A stretch of 7,411 bases of DNA from Hyphomicrobiales bacterium (GCA_027489835.1 JAIXZF010000369.1:1-7411); one strand, 5' to 3'; shown: positions 1 to 5,511, counted from the stretch's first letter. Translations and numbers: made by a program. The notes: generated from the sequence alone by a model not told the origin.

Positions 1-485
1 GCGGCGACATCGACATGCGCATCGCCGCCGACGGGCGCTGGTTCTACAACGGCTCGCCGATCGGGCGGCCTGCTCTGGTGAAGCTGTTCTCGGGCGTGCT
101 GAAGCTGGAGGAGGGGCGCTACTTCCTCGTCACGCCCGTGGAGAAGCTCGGCGTCATCGTCGAGGACGCGCCGTTCCAGGCGGTCGAAATGGCGGTCGAC
201 GGCCACGGGGAGGCGCGGTCGCTCTCGTTCCGGACCAATGTCGACGACCTCGTGACGGTGGACGCCGAGCACAGTCTGCGCTTCGCACGCACCGAGGATG
301 ACGGGGTGCGGCCTTATGTCCATGTGCGCCGGGGCCTCGAGGCGCGCGTGACGCGGGCGCTGACCTATGATCTTCTGGCGCTGGGCGACGTTCGGGACGA
401 GGGGGGCGAGGCGATGTTCGGCGTGATGGCGGGCGGCCGCTTCCATCCCGTGATGCCGGCCGCGGGCATAGAGGGGCTGGCGTGA
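1..485 (+). CDS. DUF1285 family protein, 5' end outside the window
   Basis: This is a conserved bacterial protein of unknown biochemical role (DUF1285, PF06938). An in-frame ATG occurs at 15, but the reading frame is open to the window edge. The residues before that ATG read Gly-Asp-Ile-Asp, which joins the following Met-Arg-Ile to form the family's conserved GDIDMRI motif. ATG 15 is therefore very probably internal, and a few dozen N-terminal residues are missing. Other family-like stretches are WFYNGSPIGRPALVKLFS just after it and YFLVTPVEKLGVIVEDAPF about 38 residues into the visible part, which is about 160 residues. I see no signal peptide or membrane helix in it. The stop TGA (483-485) overlaps the GTG start of the Nudix gene, so the two are translationally coupled. 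Family assignment is confident; function is not known. Confidence 0.88.
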   Translation, partial: GDIDMRIAADGRWFYNGSPIGRPALVKLFSGVLKLEEGRYFLVTPVEKLGVIVEDAPFQAVEMAVDGHGEARSLSFRTNVDDLVTVDAEHSLRFARTEDDGVRPYVHVRRGLEARVTRALTYDLLALGDVRDEGGEAMFGVMAGGRFHPVMPAAGIEGLA

Positions 486-1165
486 GCGAGATCGGATTCG
501 CGCGCTTCCTCTCCCTCGCCGAGCGCGCGCTCCGCAGCGAGACGCCCCGGCTCGGCGACCTGATCGAACGGCCGCGTTCCGATTTCGACTTGGACGACGG
601 GCTGGACCTGCCCGACGAGGCAATGCTGAAGCCCGCCGCCGTGCTGGTGCCCGTCATCGAGCGGCCGGAAGGGGCGAGCGTGCTGCTGACCGTTCGCTCG
701 GCGTCCCTGCGCAACCATTCGGGACAGATCGCCTTTCCGGGCGGACGGATCGACGAAAGCGACGCGTCGGCGCTGGACGCCGCGCTGCGCGAGGCCGAGG
801 AAGAGATCGGGCTCGACCGCAGCCAGGTGCGCCCGCTCGGCTATCTCGACGCCTACCTCACCGGCACCGGTTACCGGATCGTGCCCGTGGTGGCCGCGGT
901 GAGCGCGCCCTTCGCGCTGTCGCTCAACCCGGCGGAGGTGGACGACGCCTTCGAGGCGCCGCTGTCCTTCCTGATGGATGCGGCCAATCATCGCCGCGAC
1001 GGGCGGGAATGGAAGGGACGCCATCGCAGCTACTATGCTATCCCGTTCGGCGAGCGCTACATCTGGGGCGCGACTGCGGGCATCCTGCGCAATTTGCACG
1101 ACCGGCTCGTGGGCGCCGGTTTCAGCGCCGATAGGACCACGCTTCATGTTGCGCAACTTGATTGA
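482..1165 (+). CDS. Nudix hydrolase, CoA pyrophosphatase type
   Basis: This is a 227-residue Nudix enzyme of the CoA-pyrophosphatase (UPF0035, NudL-like) subgroup, expected in the cytosol to split coenzyme A into 3',5'-ADP and 4'-phosphopantetheine using Mg or Mn. The subgroup signature LLTVRSASLRNHSGQIAFPGG-like stretch lies at residues 68-88. It runs directly into the Nudix box at 87-111, which has GGRIDESD followed by REAEEEIGL with the metal-binding glutamates at about 104-108. The usual Glu of Gx5E is Asp (D94), which is normal for this subgroup. The GTG start at 482 is chosen because it sits 5 bases after a GAGGGG ribosome-binding sequence (471-476) and overlaps the previous stop. The next Met (residue 48) would remove much of the N-terminus. 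The stop lies 20 bases inside the next gene. Activity on CoA is inferred from the family. Confidence 0.93.
   Translation: MSEIGFARFLSLAERALRSETPRLGDLIERPRSDFDLDDGLDLPDEAMLKPAAVLVPVIERPEGASVLLTVRSASLRNHSGQIAFPGGRIDESDASALDAALREAEEEIGLDRSQVRPLGYLDAYLTGTGYRIVPVVAAVSAPFALSLNPAEVDDAFEAPLSFLMDAANHRRDGREWKGRHRSYYAIPFGERYIWGATAGILRNLHDRLVGAGFSADRTTLHVAQLD
1133..1136 (+). promoter_or_regulatory. Ribosome binding site of the small DUF6111 gene
   Basis: AGGA lies 9 bases before ATG 1146, inside the end of the Nudix coding sequence. It supports that ATG as the real start of the small membrane protein, even though the reading frame is open much further upstream. Confidence 0.6.
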
Positions 1166-1412
1166 AGAGATCCTCCTCTTCGTCCTTCCCTTCCTGGTGT
1201 TCGCCACCTGGCTGATCGCCACCAAACGCAACCCGCTCGACATCGCGCACTGGAGCGGCTGGAAGTTCGGGCTGGCCGTCGCCGGCATCATGCTCGGCAT
1301 CGCCTCGATCGTCGCGGCTGGGCTGAGTGCGGACCGGCACACCGGTGCATACGTGCCTCCCCACATGGAAGGCGACCGGCTGGTGCCAGGCCGCTTCAAC
1401 GACCGGCCATGA
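1146..1412 (+). CDS. DUF6111-like small inner-membrane protein
   Basis: This is an 88-residue protein of unknown function that I place in the DUF6111 family of alphaproteobacteria. Two hydrophobic helices are visible, at about residues 7-25 (ILLFVLPFLVFATWLIA) and 41-60 (FGLAVAGIMLGIASIVAAGL). A short linker with TKRNPLDIAHW separates them. A polar C-terminal tail contains the family-like stretch GAYVPPHMEGDRLVPGRF. It should be a two-pass inner-membrane protein. The open frame extends upstream to about 978, but ATG 1146 has a ribosome-binding sequence, and translation from it gives a clean membrane protein rather than a shadow of the Nudix gene. The first 20 bases overlap the Nudix gene, and the stop overlaps the cca start as ATGA. 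Its constant position between a CoA hydrolase and cca suggests co-expression, not a known joint function. Confidence 0.85.
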   Translation: MLRNLIEEILLFVLPFLVFATWLIATKRNPLDIAHWSGWKFGLAVAGIMLGIASIVAAGLSADRHTGAYVPPHMEGDRLVPGRFNDRP

Positions 1413-2656
1413 GCCAGCCGTCGCCGCCGGGCGCGGACGAGGCGTTCGCGGATCTTCTCGCGCGGCCGGAGCTCCGGCGGGTGCTGGACCTGCTCAACGG
1501 CGATGGTGGCGAGACGCGCCTGGTGGGCGGGGCCGTGCGCAACACGCTGATGGGGCTGCCGGCCACCGATCTCGACCTCGCCACGAGCCTGAAGCCCGAG
1601 GCGGTCATGGCGCGCGCCAGGGCTGCCGGGCTCAAGGTCGCGCCCACAGGGCTGGCGCACGGCACCGTGACCGTGATCGCGGGGGGCAGGCCCTTCGAGG
1701 TCACCACGCTGCGCCGGGACGTCGAGACCGATGGGCGCCATGCCGTGGTCGCCTTTTCGGACAGCTTCGAGGAGGACGCGCTGAGGCGCGACTTCACAAT
1801 CAACCAGCTCTCGCTCTCGATGGACGGACGCGTGCACGACTATGCGGGCGGCATCGCGGACATCGGCGCGCGCAAGGTACGCTTCATTGGCGATCCGGAA
1901 CAGAGGATCCGCGAGGATTTCCTGCGCATCCTGCGGTTCTTCCGATTTCACGCCGAATATGGGGAGGTTCCGCCCGACCCCGATGGCCTCGCGGCGTCGG
2001 TCGCGCTCAGGGGCGGGCTGGCGCGGTTGTCCTCCGAGCGGATCAGGGCCGAACTCGTCAAGCTGCTGGCGGCGCGCGGCGCGGCGGATGCCGTGCCTCA
2101 CCTCGTGGCCAGCGGCATCTGGGCCGAGGCGGCTCCCGGCATCCCGGCCGATCCGAGGCGCTTCGCAGCCGCCGTCGCGAGCTTCCCCGGAAGCGACGCG
2201 ATGACGAGGCTCGGCGCGCTGATCGCGCCCGACCGGGCACTTGCCCTCGCCGCCGCGGACAGGCTGAGGCTGTCGGGCGCCGAGCGCGGCCGGCTCGAGC
2301 GCCTTGCGGACGTGCTGACGCTCTGGGGCGACGCCTCGCCCATGCCGCATGCGGTGCAGGTCACCGGGCTTGCCCATGGCGCTGCCGCCGTCCATGACGC
2401 GCTGGCGGCGCGGGCGCTGGAGCTCGGACCCGAGCATGCTCGCGACCTCGCCTCTCTGCCGATTCCACAAGCGCCGTTCCGTGGCGCGCAGGCGCTGGAG
2501 CTCGGCCTGCCGCCGGGCCGGGCCGTCGGCGCCGCGGTCGAGCGGGCGCTGACGCTTTGGGCGGAGGCCGGCTTCCCGGACGACGAGGCGCAGAAGCAGG
2601 AGTGCCTGCAACGGGCCGTGGCGGAGGCGAAAGCTCAGCCGCCCGGGCAGGCCTGA
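1409..2656 (+). CDS. cca: CCA-adding tRNA nucleotidyltransferase (class II)
   Basis: This 415-residue enzyme builds or repairs the 3'-terminal CCA of tRNAs from CTP and ATP without a nucleic-acid template, in the cytosol. The head domain carries LVGGAVRNTLMG (38-49) followed by DLDLA (54-58). D54 and D56 are the catalytic metal-binding aspartates of the class II nucleotidyltransferase fold. Next come RRDFTIN (126-132), the stretch GDPEQRIREDFLRILRFFRFH (161-181) and the nucleotide-selecting ERIRAE (210-215). The last ~180 residues are the more variable helical tRNA-binding part. Gln133 replaces the usual Ala after RRDFTIN, probably harmless. The length fits alphaproteobacterial relatives. The ATG overlaps the preceding stop (ATGA) and has only a weak ribosome-binding sequence, so translation is probably coupled. 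The last 22 bases overlap the end of the convergent gene. Confidence 0.95.
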   Translation: MSQPSPPGADEAFADLLARPELRRVLDLLNGDGGETRLVGGAVRNTLMGLPATDLDLATSLKPEAVMARARAAGLKVAPTGLAHGTVTVIAGGRPFEVTTLRRDVETDGRHAVVAFSDSFEEDALRRDFTINQLSLSMDGRVHDYAGGIADIGARKVRFIGDPEQRIREDFLRILRFFRFHAEYGEVPPDPDGLAASVALRGGLARLSSERIRAELVKLLAARGAADAVPHLVASGIWAEAAPGIPADPRRFAAAVASFPGSDAMTRLGALIAPDRALALAAADRLRLSGAERGRLERLADVLTLWGDASPMPHAVQVTGLAHGAAAVHDALAARALELGPEHARDLASLPIPQAPFRGAQALELGLPPGRAVGAAVERALTLWAEAGFPDDEAQKQECLQRAVAEAKAQPPGQA

Positions 2657-3468
2657 TCCTTCGCGGTCGGGGCATAGCGCGGCGCGCCGACGCCGAAGAA
2701 CGTGCTCCAGTACGATTCCGAGCCCACCGCCTCCCGCACCGCCAGCGCGCGCTCGAAGATCACGCAGCGCAGGGCGTCGTTGGTGCGATAGAGGTGGTCG
2801 AGCCTGCGGTAGAGCGGCGCGGTCAGCCGCGGATCGGCGGGCGGCGCGACCTCGCCGCGCGCGTCGGCGAGACGTTCCAGCTCGTCCTTCGTCACGCCAT
2901 GGCAGTGGTTGATGACCTCGAGCACGACTCGCGCCGAGCGCGTGTCCACCACCGTTCCCGGCGCGCCGCGCAGGGCGTAGGTGTCGCAGGTCAGGCCCCA
3001 GACGCGCTTCAGCGCCTCGGAGGGGTCGATGCCGAAGGGCGTGTCGACGAAGAACTCGATCTCGCGCGCCACATTGGAATAGCGCAGCGCCCAGTCGCGA
3101 TCGGCGGCGTCGAAGGCCGCGCGGGCGGCGGTCCAGCCCTCGCCGCTCGCCCCGCGCTCGATGGCGCGGACCATGCGGTAGGTGGCGTGCCAGCGGGCGT
3201 TGATGAGGTCCGAGGTCGAGCGGTAGGTCGCGATCGCGTTCTCGGTGTCCTTCTCGATCTTGGCGACGCGGTTCTGCCAGGCCCAGCCGCGCTGCTGGAT
3301 CCACGTCGTCAGCACCGTGCCGATCACGCCGGTGAGCACGAAGCCGACCAGCGCGACGACGATCTTCTCGCGCAGCGATTCGGTGGCTTTCTCGGCTGCC
3401 GAGCGCGCGATGCGGCGCTCCGTGACGAGGGTGGCCTGTGCGGTTGGCTTGGCGGGTTTCGAGGCCAT
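2635..3468 (-). CDS. Unrecognised single-pass membrane protein with a four-Cys C-terminal domain
   Basis: I do not recognise this 277-residue protein. It starts with a basic, Ala/Lys/Arg/Gln-rich stretch (1-35), then has one hydrophobic helix at about 37-56 (VVALVGFVLTGVIGTVLTTWI). A soluble domain of about 220 residues follows, and its first part (about 64-105) looks helical and charged. By the positive-inside tendency the N-terminus would be cytoplasmic and the large domain periplasmic. All four cysteines (C161, C189, C235, C274) lie in that domain, so disulfides are possible. The composition is balanced, with Trp, Tyr, Asn and Ile, unlike the Arg/Ala/Gly-rich readings of the other frames here, which argues that it is a real gene. 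ATG 3468 has no clear ribosome-binding sequence, so the start is uncertain. It lies 81 bases after the DUF2158 gene and overlaps the cca end by 22 bases. Confidence 0.75.
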   Translation of the reverse strand: MASKPAKPTAQATLVTERRIARSAAEKATESLREKIVVALVGFVLTGVIGTVLTTWIQQRGWAWQNRVAKIEKDTENAIATYRSTSDLINARWHATYRMVRAIERGASGEGWTAARAAFDAADRDWALRYSNVAREIEFFVDTPFGIDPSEALKRVWGLTCDTYALRGAPGTVVDTRSARVVLEVINHCHGVTKDELERLADARGEVAPPADPRLTAPLYRRLDHLYRTNDALRCVIFERALAVREAVGSESYWSTFFGVGAPRYAPTAKDQACPGG

Positions 3469-3487
3469 GCCGACATGGGAGCAGAAG

Positions 3488-3525
3488 CGCGGCGCGCGTC
3501 AAGAGCCGGCAGCCGGCGCGCCGCG
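3488..3525 (-). repeat. 10-bp perfect inverted repeat between two minus-strand genes
   Basis: The arms are CGCGGCGCGC (3488-3497) and GCGCGCCGCG (3516-3525), separated by 18 bases that contain GCCGGC as part of a tandem pair (3505-3510 and 3512-3517). In minus-strand RNA this would form a very stable all-GC stem between the stop of the DUF2158 gene and the ATG of the membrane-protein gene, ending 19 bases before that ATG. There is no T-run after it, so a classical intrinsic terminator is unlikely. It could slow transcription, protect the upstream RNA end or limit translation of the downstream gene. Confidence 0.5.
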
Positions 3526-3549
3526 AGGGCGAGCCGGCATCGACGAGGA

Positions 3550-3804
3550 TCAGGAACGCTTGCGGCCCTTGGCGGGCGCGGAGGGCTCTTCCTCGGCCGG
3601 CGCCTCGTCCTCTTCTTCCTCTTCGCCTTCCTCCTCCTCGTCACCGTAGGATTCGAGCGCGAAGGCGGGGATGAGCGTCAGCTTGAACTCGCCGATCTCG
3701 TCCGAGAAGAACAGGCAGGTCACCGCTTCGCCGTCGACCGAGACGACGGTCAGGGCGGGGCCGCCGGATTTGAGGGCGACGATTTCGCCCTTGGAGAAAC
3801 TCAT
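3550..3804 (-). CDS. DUF2158 (YodC-like) small protein with acidic C-terminal tail
   Basis: This 84-residue protein has an N-terminal core (1-50) resembling the DUF2158/YodC family. F3 and KGEIVALKSGGPALTV (5-20) match the family pattern of a hydrophobic strand followed by LKSGGP and TV, and VTCLFF (28-33) matches the CxWF region, with Leu in place of Trp. Family members are small (E. coli YodC is about 60 residues), and their function is unknown. Here the core is followed by a Glu/Asp-rich low-complexity tail (55-73) and a basic end (KGRKRS, 79-84). The frame is open upstream to about 4164 inside hemF, but ATG 3804 has AGGAG 8 bases ahead, which fixes the start. It lies 91 bases downstream of hemF on the same strand and may be part of that transcript. 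A role as a small nucleic-acid- or protein-binding factor is only a guess. Confidence 0.85.
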   Translation of the reverse strand: MSFSKGEIVALKSGGPALTVVSVDGEAVTCLFFSDEIGEFKLTLIPAFALESYGDEEEEGEEEEEDEAPAEEEPSAPAKGRKRS

Positions 3805-3812
3805 GGTGCAGG

Positions 3813-3817
3813 CTCCT
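3813..3817 (-). promoter_or_regulatory. Ribosome binding site of the DUF2158 gene
   Basis: On the minus strand this reads AGGAG, with 8 bases to ATG 3804. It decides the start, because the same frame is open for another 360 bases upstream, inside the hemF coding region. Confidence 0.7.
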
Positions 3818-3839
3818 GTTGGTGGGAGCCGCACCAGAC

Positions 3840-3871
3840 CGGCGGATGATGTCGCCATTGCGACAGCGCCG
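3840..3871 (-). repeat. Two-part hairpin downstream of hemF
   Basis: The inner stem pairs TGTCGC (3850-3855) with GCGACA (3860-3865) around a CATT loop. The outer stem pairs CGGCG (3840-3844) with CGCCG (3867-3871). An internal loop of 5 bases against 1 separates them. The structure sits 24 bases after the hemF stop (minus-strand sense) and 35 bases before the next ATG. No T-run follows, so it is more likely an intercistronic stabilising or attenuating structure than a full terminator. Confidence 0.35.
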
Positions 3872-3895
3872 CATCTTGCCGCACGCGCCGCGCGC

Positions 3896-4858
3896 TCAGG
3901 GCCAGCGCACCGTCGGCGGCATCGAGGACAGGATGGCGTCGACATTGCCGCCAGTCCTGAGCCCGAAGATCGTGCCGCGGTCGTAGAGCAGGTTGTATTC
4001 GACGTAGCGCCCGCGCCTGACCTGCTGCTCGAGGCGGTCGGCCTCGGTCCAGGGCGTCGACATGTTGCGCCGCAGGACCGGCAGGTAGGCGTCGAGGAAG
4101 GCGAGGCCGACGCTGCGCGTGAAGGCGAGATCGGCCTCCGGGTCGCCGGTCCAGCGATAGTCATAGAAGATACCGCCGATGCCGCGCGGCTCGTTGCGGT
4201 GCTTGAGGAAGAAGTACTCGTCGCACCAGGCCTTGTAGGCGGCGTAGTCGACGCCGTGCGCCTCGCACGGGGCCCGCATCGCAGCGTGGAAATGCGCGCT
4301 GTCGGGGTCCTCCTGCGTGCGCCGGCGCACCAGAACGGGGGTGAGGTCGGCGCCGCCGCCGAACCACGGCCGCGTGGTCACCACGAAGCGCGTGTTCATG
4401 TGGACCGTCGGCGCGTTCGGATTCCACGGATGGGCGATCAGCGAGATGCCCGTGGCGTGGAAGCGCGGATCGTCGGACGCGCCGGGAATCTGCGCCGCGA
4501 ACTCGGGCTGGAACGTGCCGAACACGGTCGAGACATGCACCCCCACTTTCTCGAAGACGCGGCCCGACATCATCGACATCACGCCGCCGCCGCCGGGCGA
4601 GCCGTCATGATTGGTGCGCTGGTGAGGGGTGCGGACGAAGCGGCCGGGCTCTGCTGGCGCATCGGCATGAAAGGGGCCGGCGCACTCGTCCTCGATCTGC
4701 TCGAAGGCCGCGCAAATGCGGTCGCGCAGCGCCTCGAAGATCTCGCGGGCGCGGGGCTTCATCGTTTCGGCCGCCGCCAGCGCCGCCGCCGGGTCGGCCG
4801 GACGCGCCTCGCGCTGCATCATGGCTTGGCTCATGGCGTTGCTTGCCGCAGAACTCAT
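3896..4858 (-). CDS. hemF: Oxygen-dependent coproporphyrinogen III oxidase
   Basis: This enzyme converts coproporphyrinogen III to protoporphyrinogen IX with O2 in haem synthesis, as a cytosolic homodimer. Family motifs appear in order: GGGGVMSMMSGRVFEKVGVHVS (89-110), FHATGISLIAHP (133-144), PTVHMNTRF (150-158), WFGGGADLTP (165-174), WCDEYFFLKHRNEPRGIGGIF (211-231) and RRGRYVEYNLLYDRGTIFGL (281-300). By alignment from memory with E. coli HemF, H143, H191 and H220 match its metal ligands except the proton-donor site, which is H153; N155 and R157 match substrate contacts. The length is 320 residues. The first ~30 residues are an Ala/Met/Gln-rich extension, and the protein ends at PPTVRWP, about 30 residues before the E. 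coli end. ATG 4858 is supported by AGGAGG 7 bases ahead and overlaps the trmL stop (ATGA). Confidence 0.97.
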   Translation of the reverse strand: MSSAASNAMSQAMMQREARPADPAAALAAAETMKPRAREIFEALRDRICAAFEQIEDECAGPFHADAPAEPGRFVRTPHQRTNHDGSPGGGGVMSMMSGRVFEKVGVHVSTVFGTFQPEFAAQIPGASDDPRFHATGISLIAHPWNPNAPTVHMNTRFVVTTRPWFGGGADLTPVLVRRRTQEDPDSAHFHAAMRAPCEAHGVDYAAYKAWCDEYFFLKHRNEPRGIGGIFYDYRWTGDPEADLAFTRSVGLAFLDAYLPVLRRNMSTPWTEADRLEQQVRRGRYVEYNLLYDRGTIFGLRTGGNVDAILSSMPPTVRWP

Positions 4859-5355
4859 GGCCGGTCCTCCTTCTCAAGGGCGCGAGGCCCGGCCATTGCA
4901 GGAAACCTCGTGGTCTGCCGGAGCGCCTCGCCAAGAACCATGGCCGCCGCCGCGGCGACATTGATCGAGCGCAATCCGGGCTGCTGCGGGATCACGACGC
5001 TCGCATCCGCAGCGGCATAAACCGCCGGCGTGACCCCGGCGGATTCGCGGCCGAGGACCAGTATGTCCCGGTCCTCGAAGCGAAACTCGGTGTAGGGGCA
5101 GGCTCCATCGGTCTCGACCAGCACCAGCCTGTGGCCCGAGCGGACGCGCCATGCCTCGAAAGCTGCGAAGCCGTCATGCCGCGCCACGGCGGCGCGCTCA
5201 AGATAATCCATGCCGGCGCGGCGGAAATTGCGGTCGGACACGTCGAAGCCCGCCGGCTCGATGATGTCCACCGCCACGCCGAGGCAGGCGCAGAGCCTTA
5301 TCACGGTGCCGGCATTCTGCGGGATGTCCGGCTGGAAAAGGGCGAGACGCGGCAT
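4855..5355 (-). CDS. trmL: tRNA (cytidine/uridine-34-2'-O)-methyltransferase
   Basis: This 166-residue SPOUT-class enzyme is expected to add a 2'-O-methyl group from S-adenosylmethionine to the wobble nucleotide (position 34) of particular leucine tRNAs. The three family motifs are present. LFQPDIPQNAGTVIRLC (6-22) contains the conserved N14. LGRESAGV (101-108) and PGLRSINVAAAAAMVLGEALR (126-146) form the knotted cofactor-binding part, including R129, S130 and N132. E. coli TrmL is about 157 residues, so the length is normal, with a short charged C-terminal tail (LEKEDRP). ATG 5355 gives the expected N-terminus; only a poor ribosome-binding match (CGGGG) precedes it. It is the first gene of the minus-strand set, and its stop overlaps the hemF start by 4 bases. 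The pairing with hemF is probably for co-expression, not a shared pathway. Confidence 0.95.
   Translation of the reverse strand: MPRLALFQPDIPQNAGTVIRLCACLGVAVDIIEPAGFDVSDRNFRRAGMDYLERAAVARHDGFAAFEAWRVRSGHRLVLVETDGACPYTEFRFEDRDILVLGRESAGVTPAVYAAADASVVIPQQPGLRSINVAAAAAMVLGEALRQTTRFPAMAGPRALEKEDRP
4866..4871 (-). promoter_or_regulatory. Ribosome binding site of hemF, inside the end of trmL
   Basis: On the minus strand this reads AGGAGG (GAAGGAGG with flanks), 7 bases before ATG 4858. It is embedded in the codons for the trmL C-terminal Lys-Glu-Asp. It selects ATG 4858 over the in-frame Met codons at residues 9, 13 and 14, none of which has such a sequence. hemF can thus initiate independently in addition to coupling with trmL. 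Confidence 0.8.
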
Positions 5356-5384
5356 GGCCCCGTTCTAACGCAACCCACGCGTTT

Positions 5385-5422
5385 GCCAAAGGCGGCACCC
5401 CGATCCGCTTTTGGCCACCAAA
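5385..5422. repeat. Imperfect inverted repeat with a third half-site
   Basis: GCCAAAGGCGG (5385-5395) and CCGCTTTTGGC (5405-5415) pair over 11 positions with one G-T mismatch and a 9-base loop. The right arm's TTTGG (5410-5414) can instead pair with CCAAA at 5418-5422 across a 3-base loop. The two CCAAA copies are 32 bases apart. It could be an operator with repeated half-sites or, if transcribed, two mutually exclusive hairpins. No T-run follows in either direction. Confidence 0.55.
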
Positions 5423-5500
5423 GCGTGAACCGGGGAGGCCTTGGCGGCGTTGAAGCGCTCGGGTAACCAGCCCGTTCGCCCATCGCCCCAGCCTGAGGAC

Positions 5501-5505
5501 AGGAG
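5501..5505 (+). promoter_or_regulatory. Ribosome binding site of the ABC exporter gene
   Basis: AGGAG lies 6 bases before ATG 5512 and, together with the good N-terminal sequence, supports that start. Confidence 0.65.
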
Positions 5506-5511
5506 AGGCCC

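Larger units (their letters stand above)
5356..5511. promoter_or_regulatory. Divergent promoter region between trmL and the ABC exporter gene
   Basis: These 156 bases separate two divergent starts, so promoters for both directions must be here or further inside. Weak candidates only: for the exporter gene, TTGGCG (5441-5446) and TAACCA (5464-5469) with a 17-base spacer; for trmL, TTGGCA and TTAGAA on the minus strand (5384-5389 and 5363-5368) with a short 15-base spacer. The trmL candidate would overlap the left arm of the inverted repeat described separately. The region's role is a solid inference from gene layout; the exact boxes are guesses. Confidence 0.4.

Noticed and set aside
978..1145. 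Upstream extension of the DUF6111 frame, giving a 144-residue protein
   Set aside because: The extra 56 residues are a shadow of the Nudix gene (Ser/Arg/Ala-rich). ATG 1146 has a ribosome-binding sequence and gives the family's normal size.
2641..2648. GCCCGGGC palindrome between the convergent stops as a bidirectional terminator
   Set aside because: It is only 8 bases, lacks a loop and has no T-run on either side. In such GC-rich DNA it is expected by chance.
365..3502. Minus-strand open frame of over 1000 codons running antisense to the Nudix, DUF6111 and cca genes
   Set aside because: Its product is dominated by Arg, Ala, Gly and His with no domain, and it lies opposite three well-supported genes. 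It is a stop-poor shadow frame of GC-rich DNA.
3607..3645. Pyrimidine-rich CTC/TTC run that looks like a simple-sequence repeat or T-rich terminator tail
   Set aside because: It is the antisense of GAG/GAA codons for the acidic tail of the DUF2158 protein and needs no separate explanation.
2557..3849. Plus-strand open frame of 430 codons opposite the unrecognised membrane protein and the DUF2158 gene
   Set aside because: It has Arg/Gly/Ala/Val-biased composition and no recognisable motif. The minus-strand readings give a clean membrane helix and a DUF2158 core instead.
3805..4164. Upstream extension of the DUF2158 frame into hemF, giving a 204-residue protein
   Set aside because: The extension is Arg/Ser/Thr/Pro-rich shadow sequence of hemF, and AGGAG points to ATG 3804.
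3671..5020. Plus-strand open frame of 449 codons opposite hemF and trmL
   Set aside because: It is antisense to two unmistakable conserved enzymes, and its composition is that of a shadow frame.
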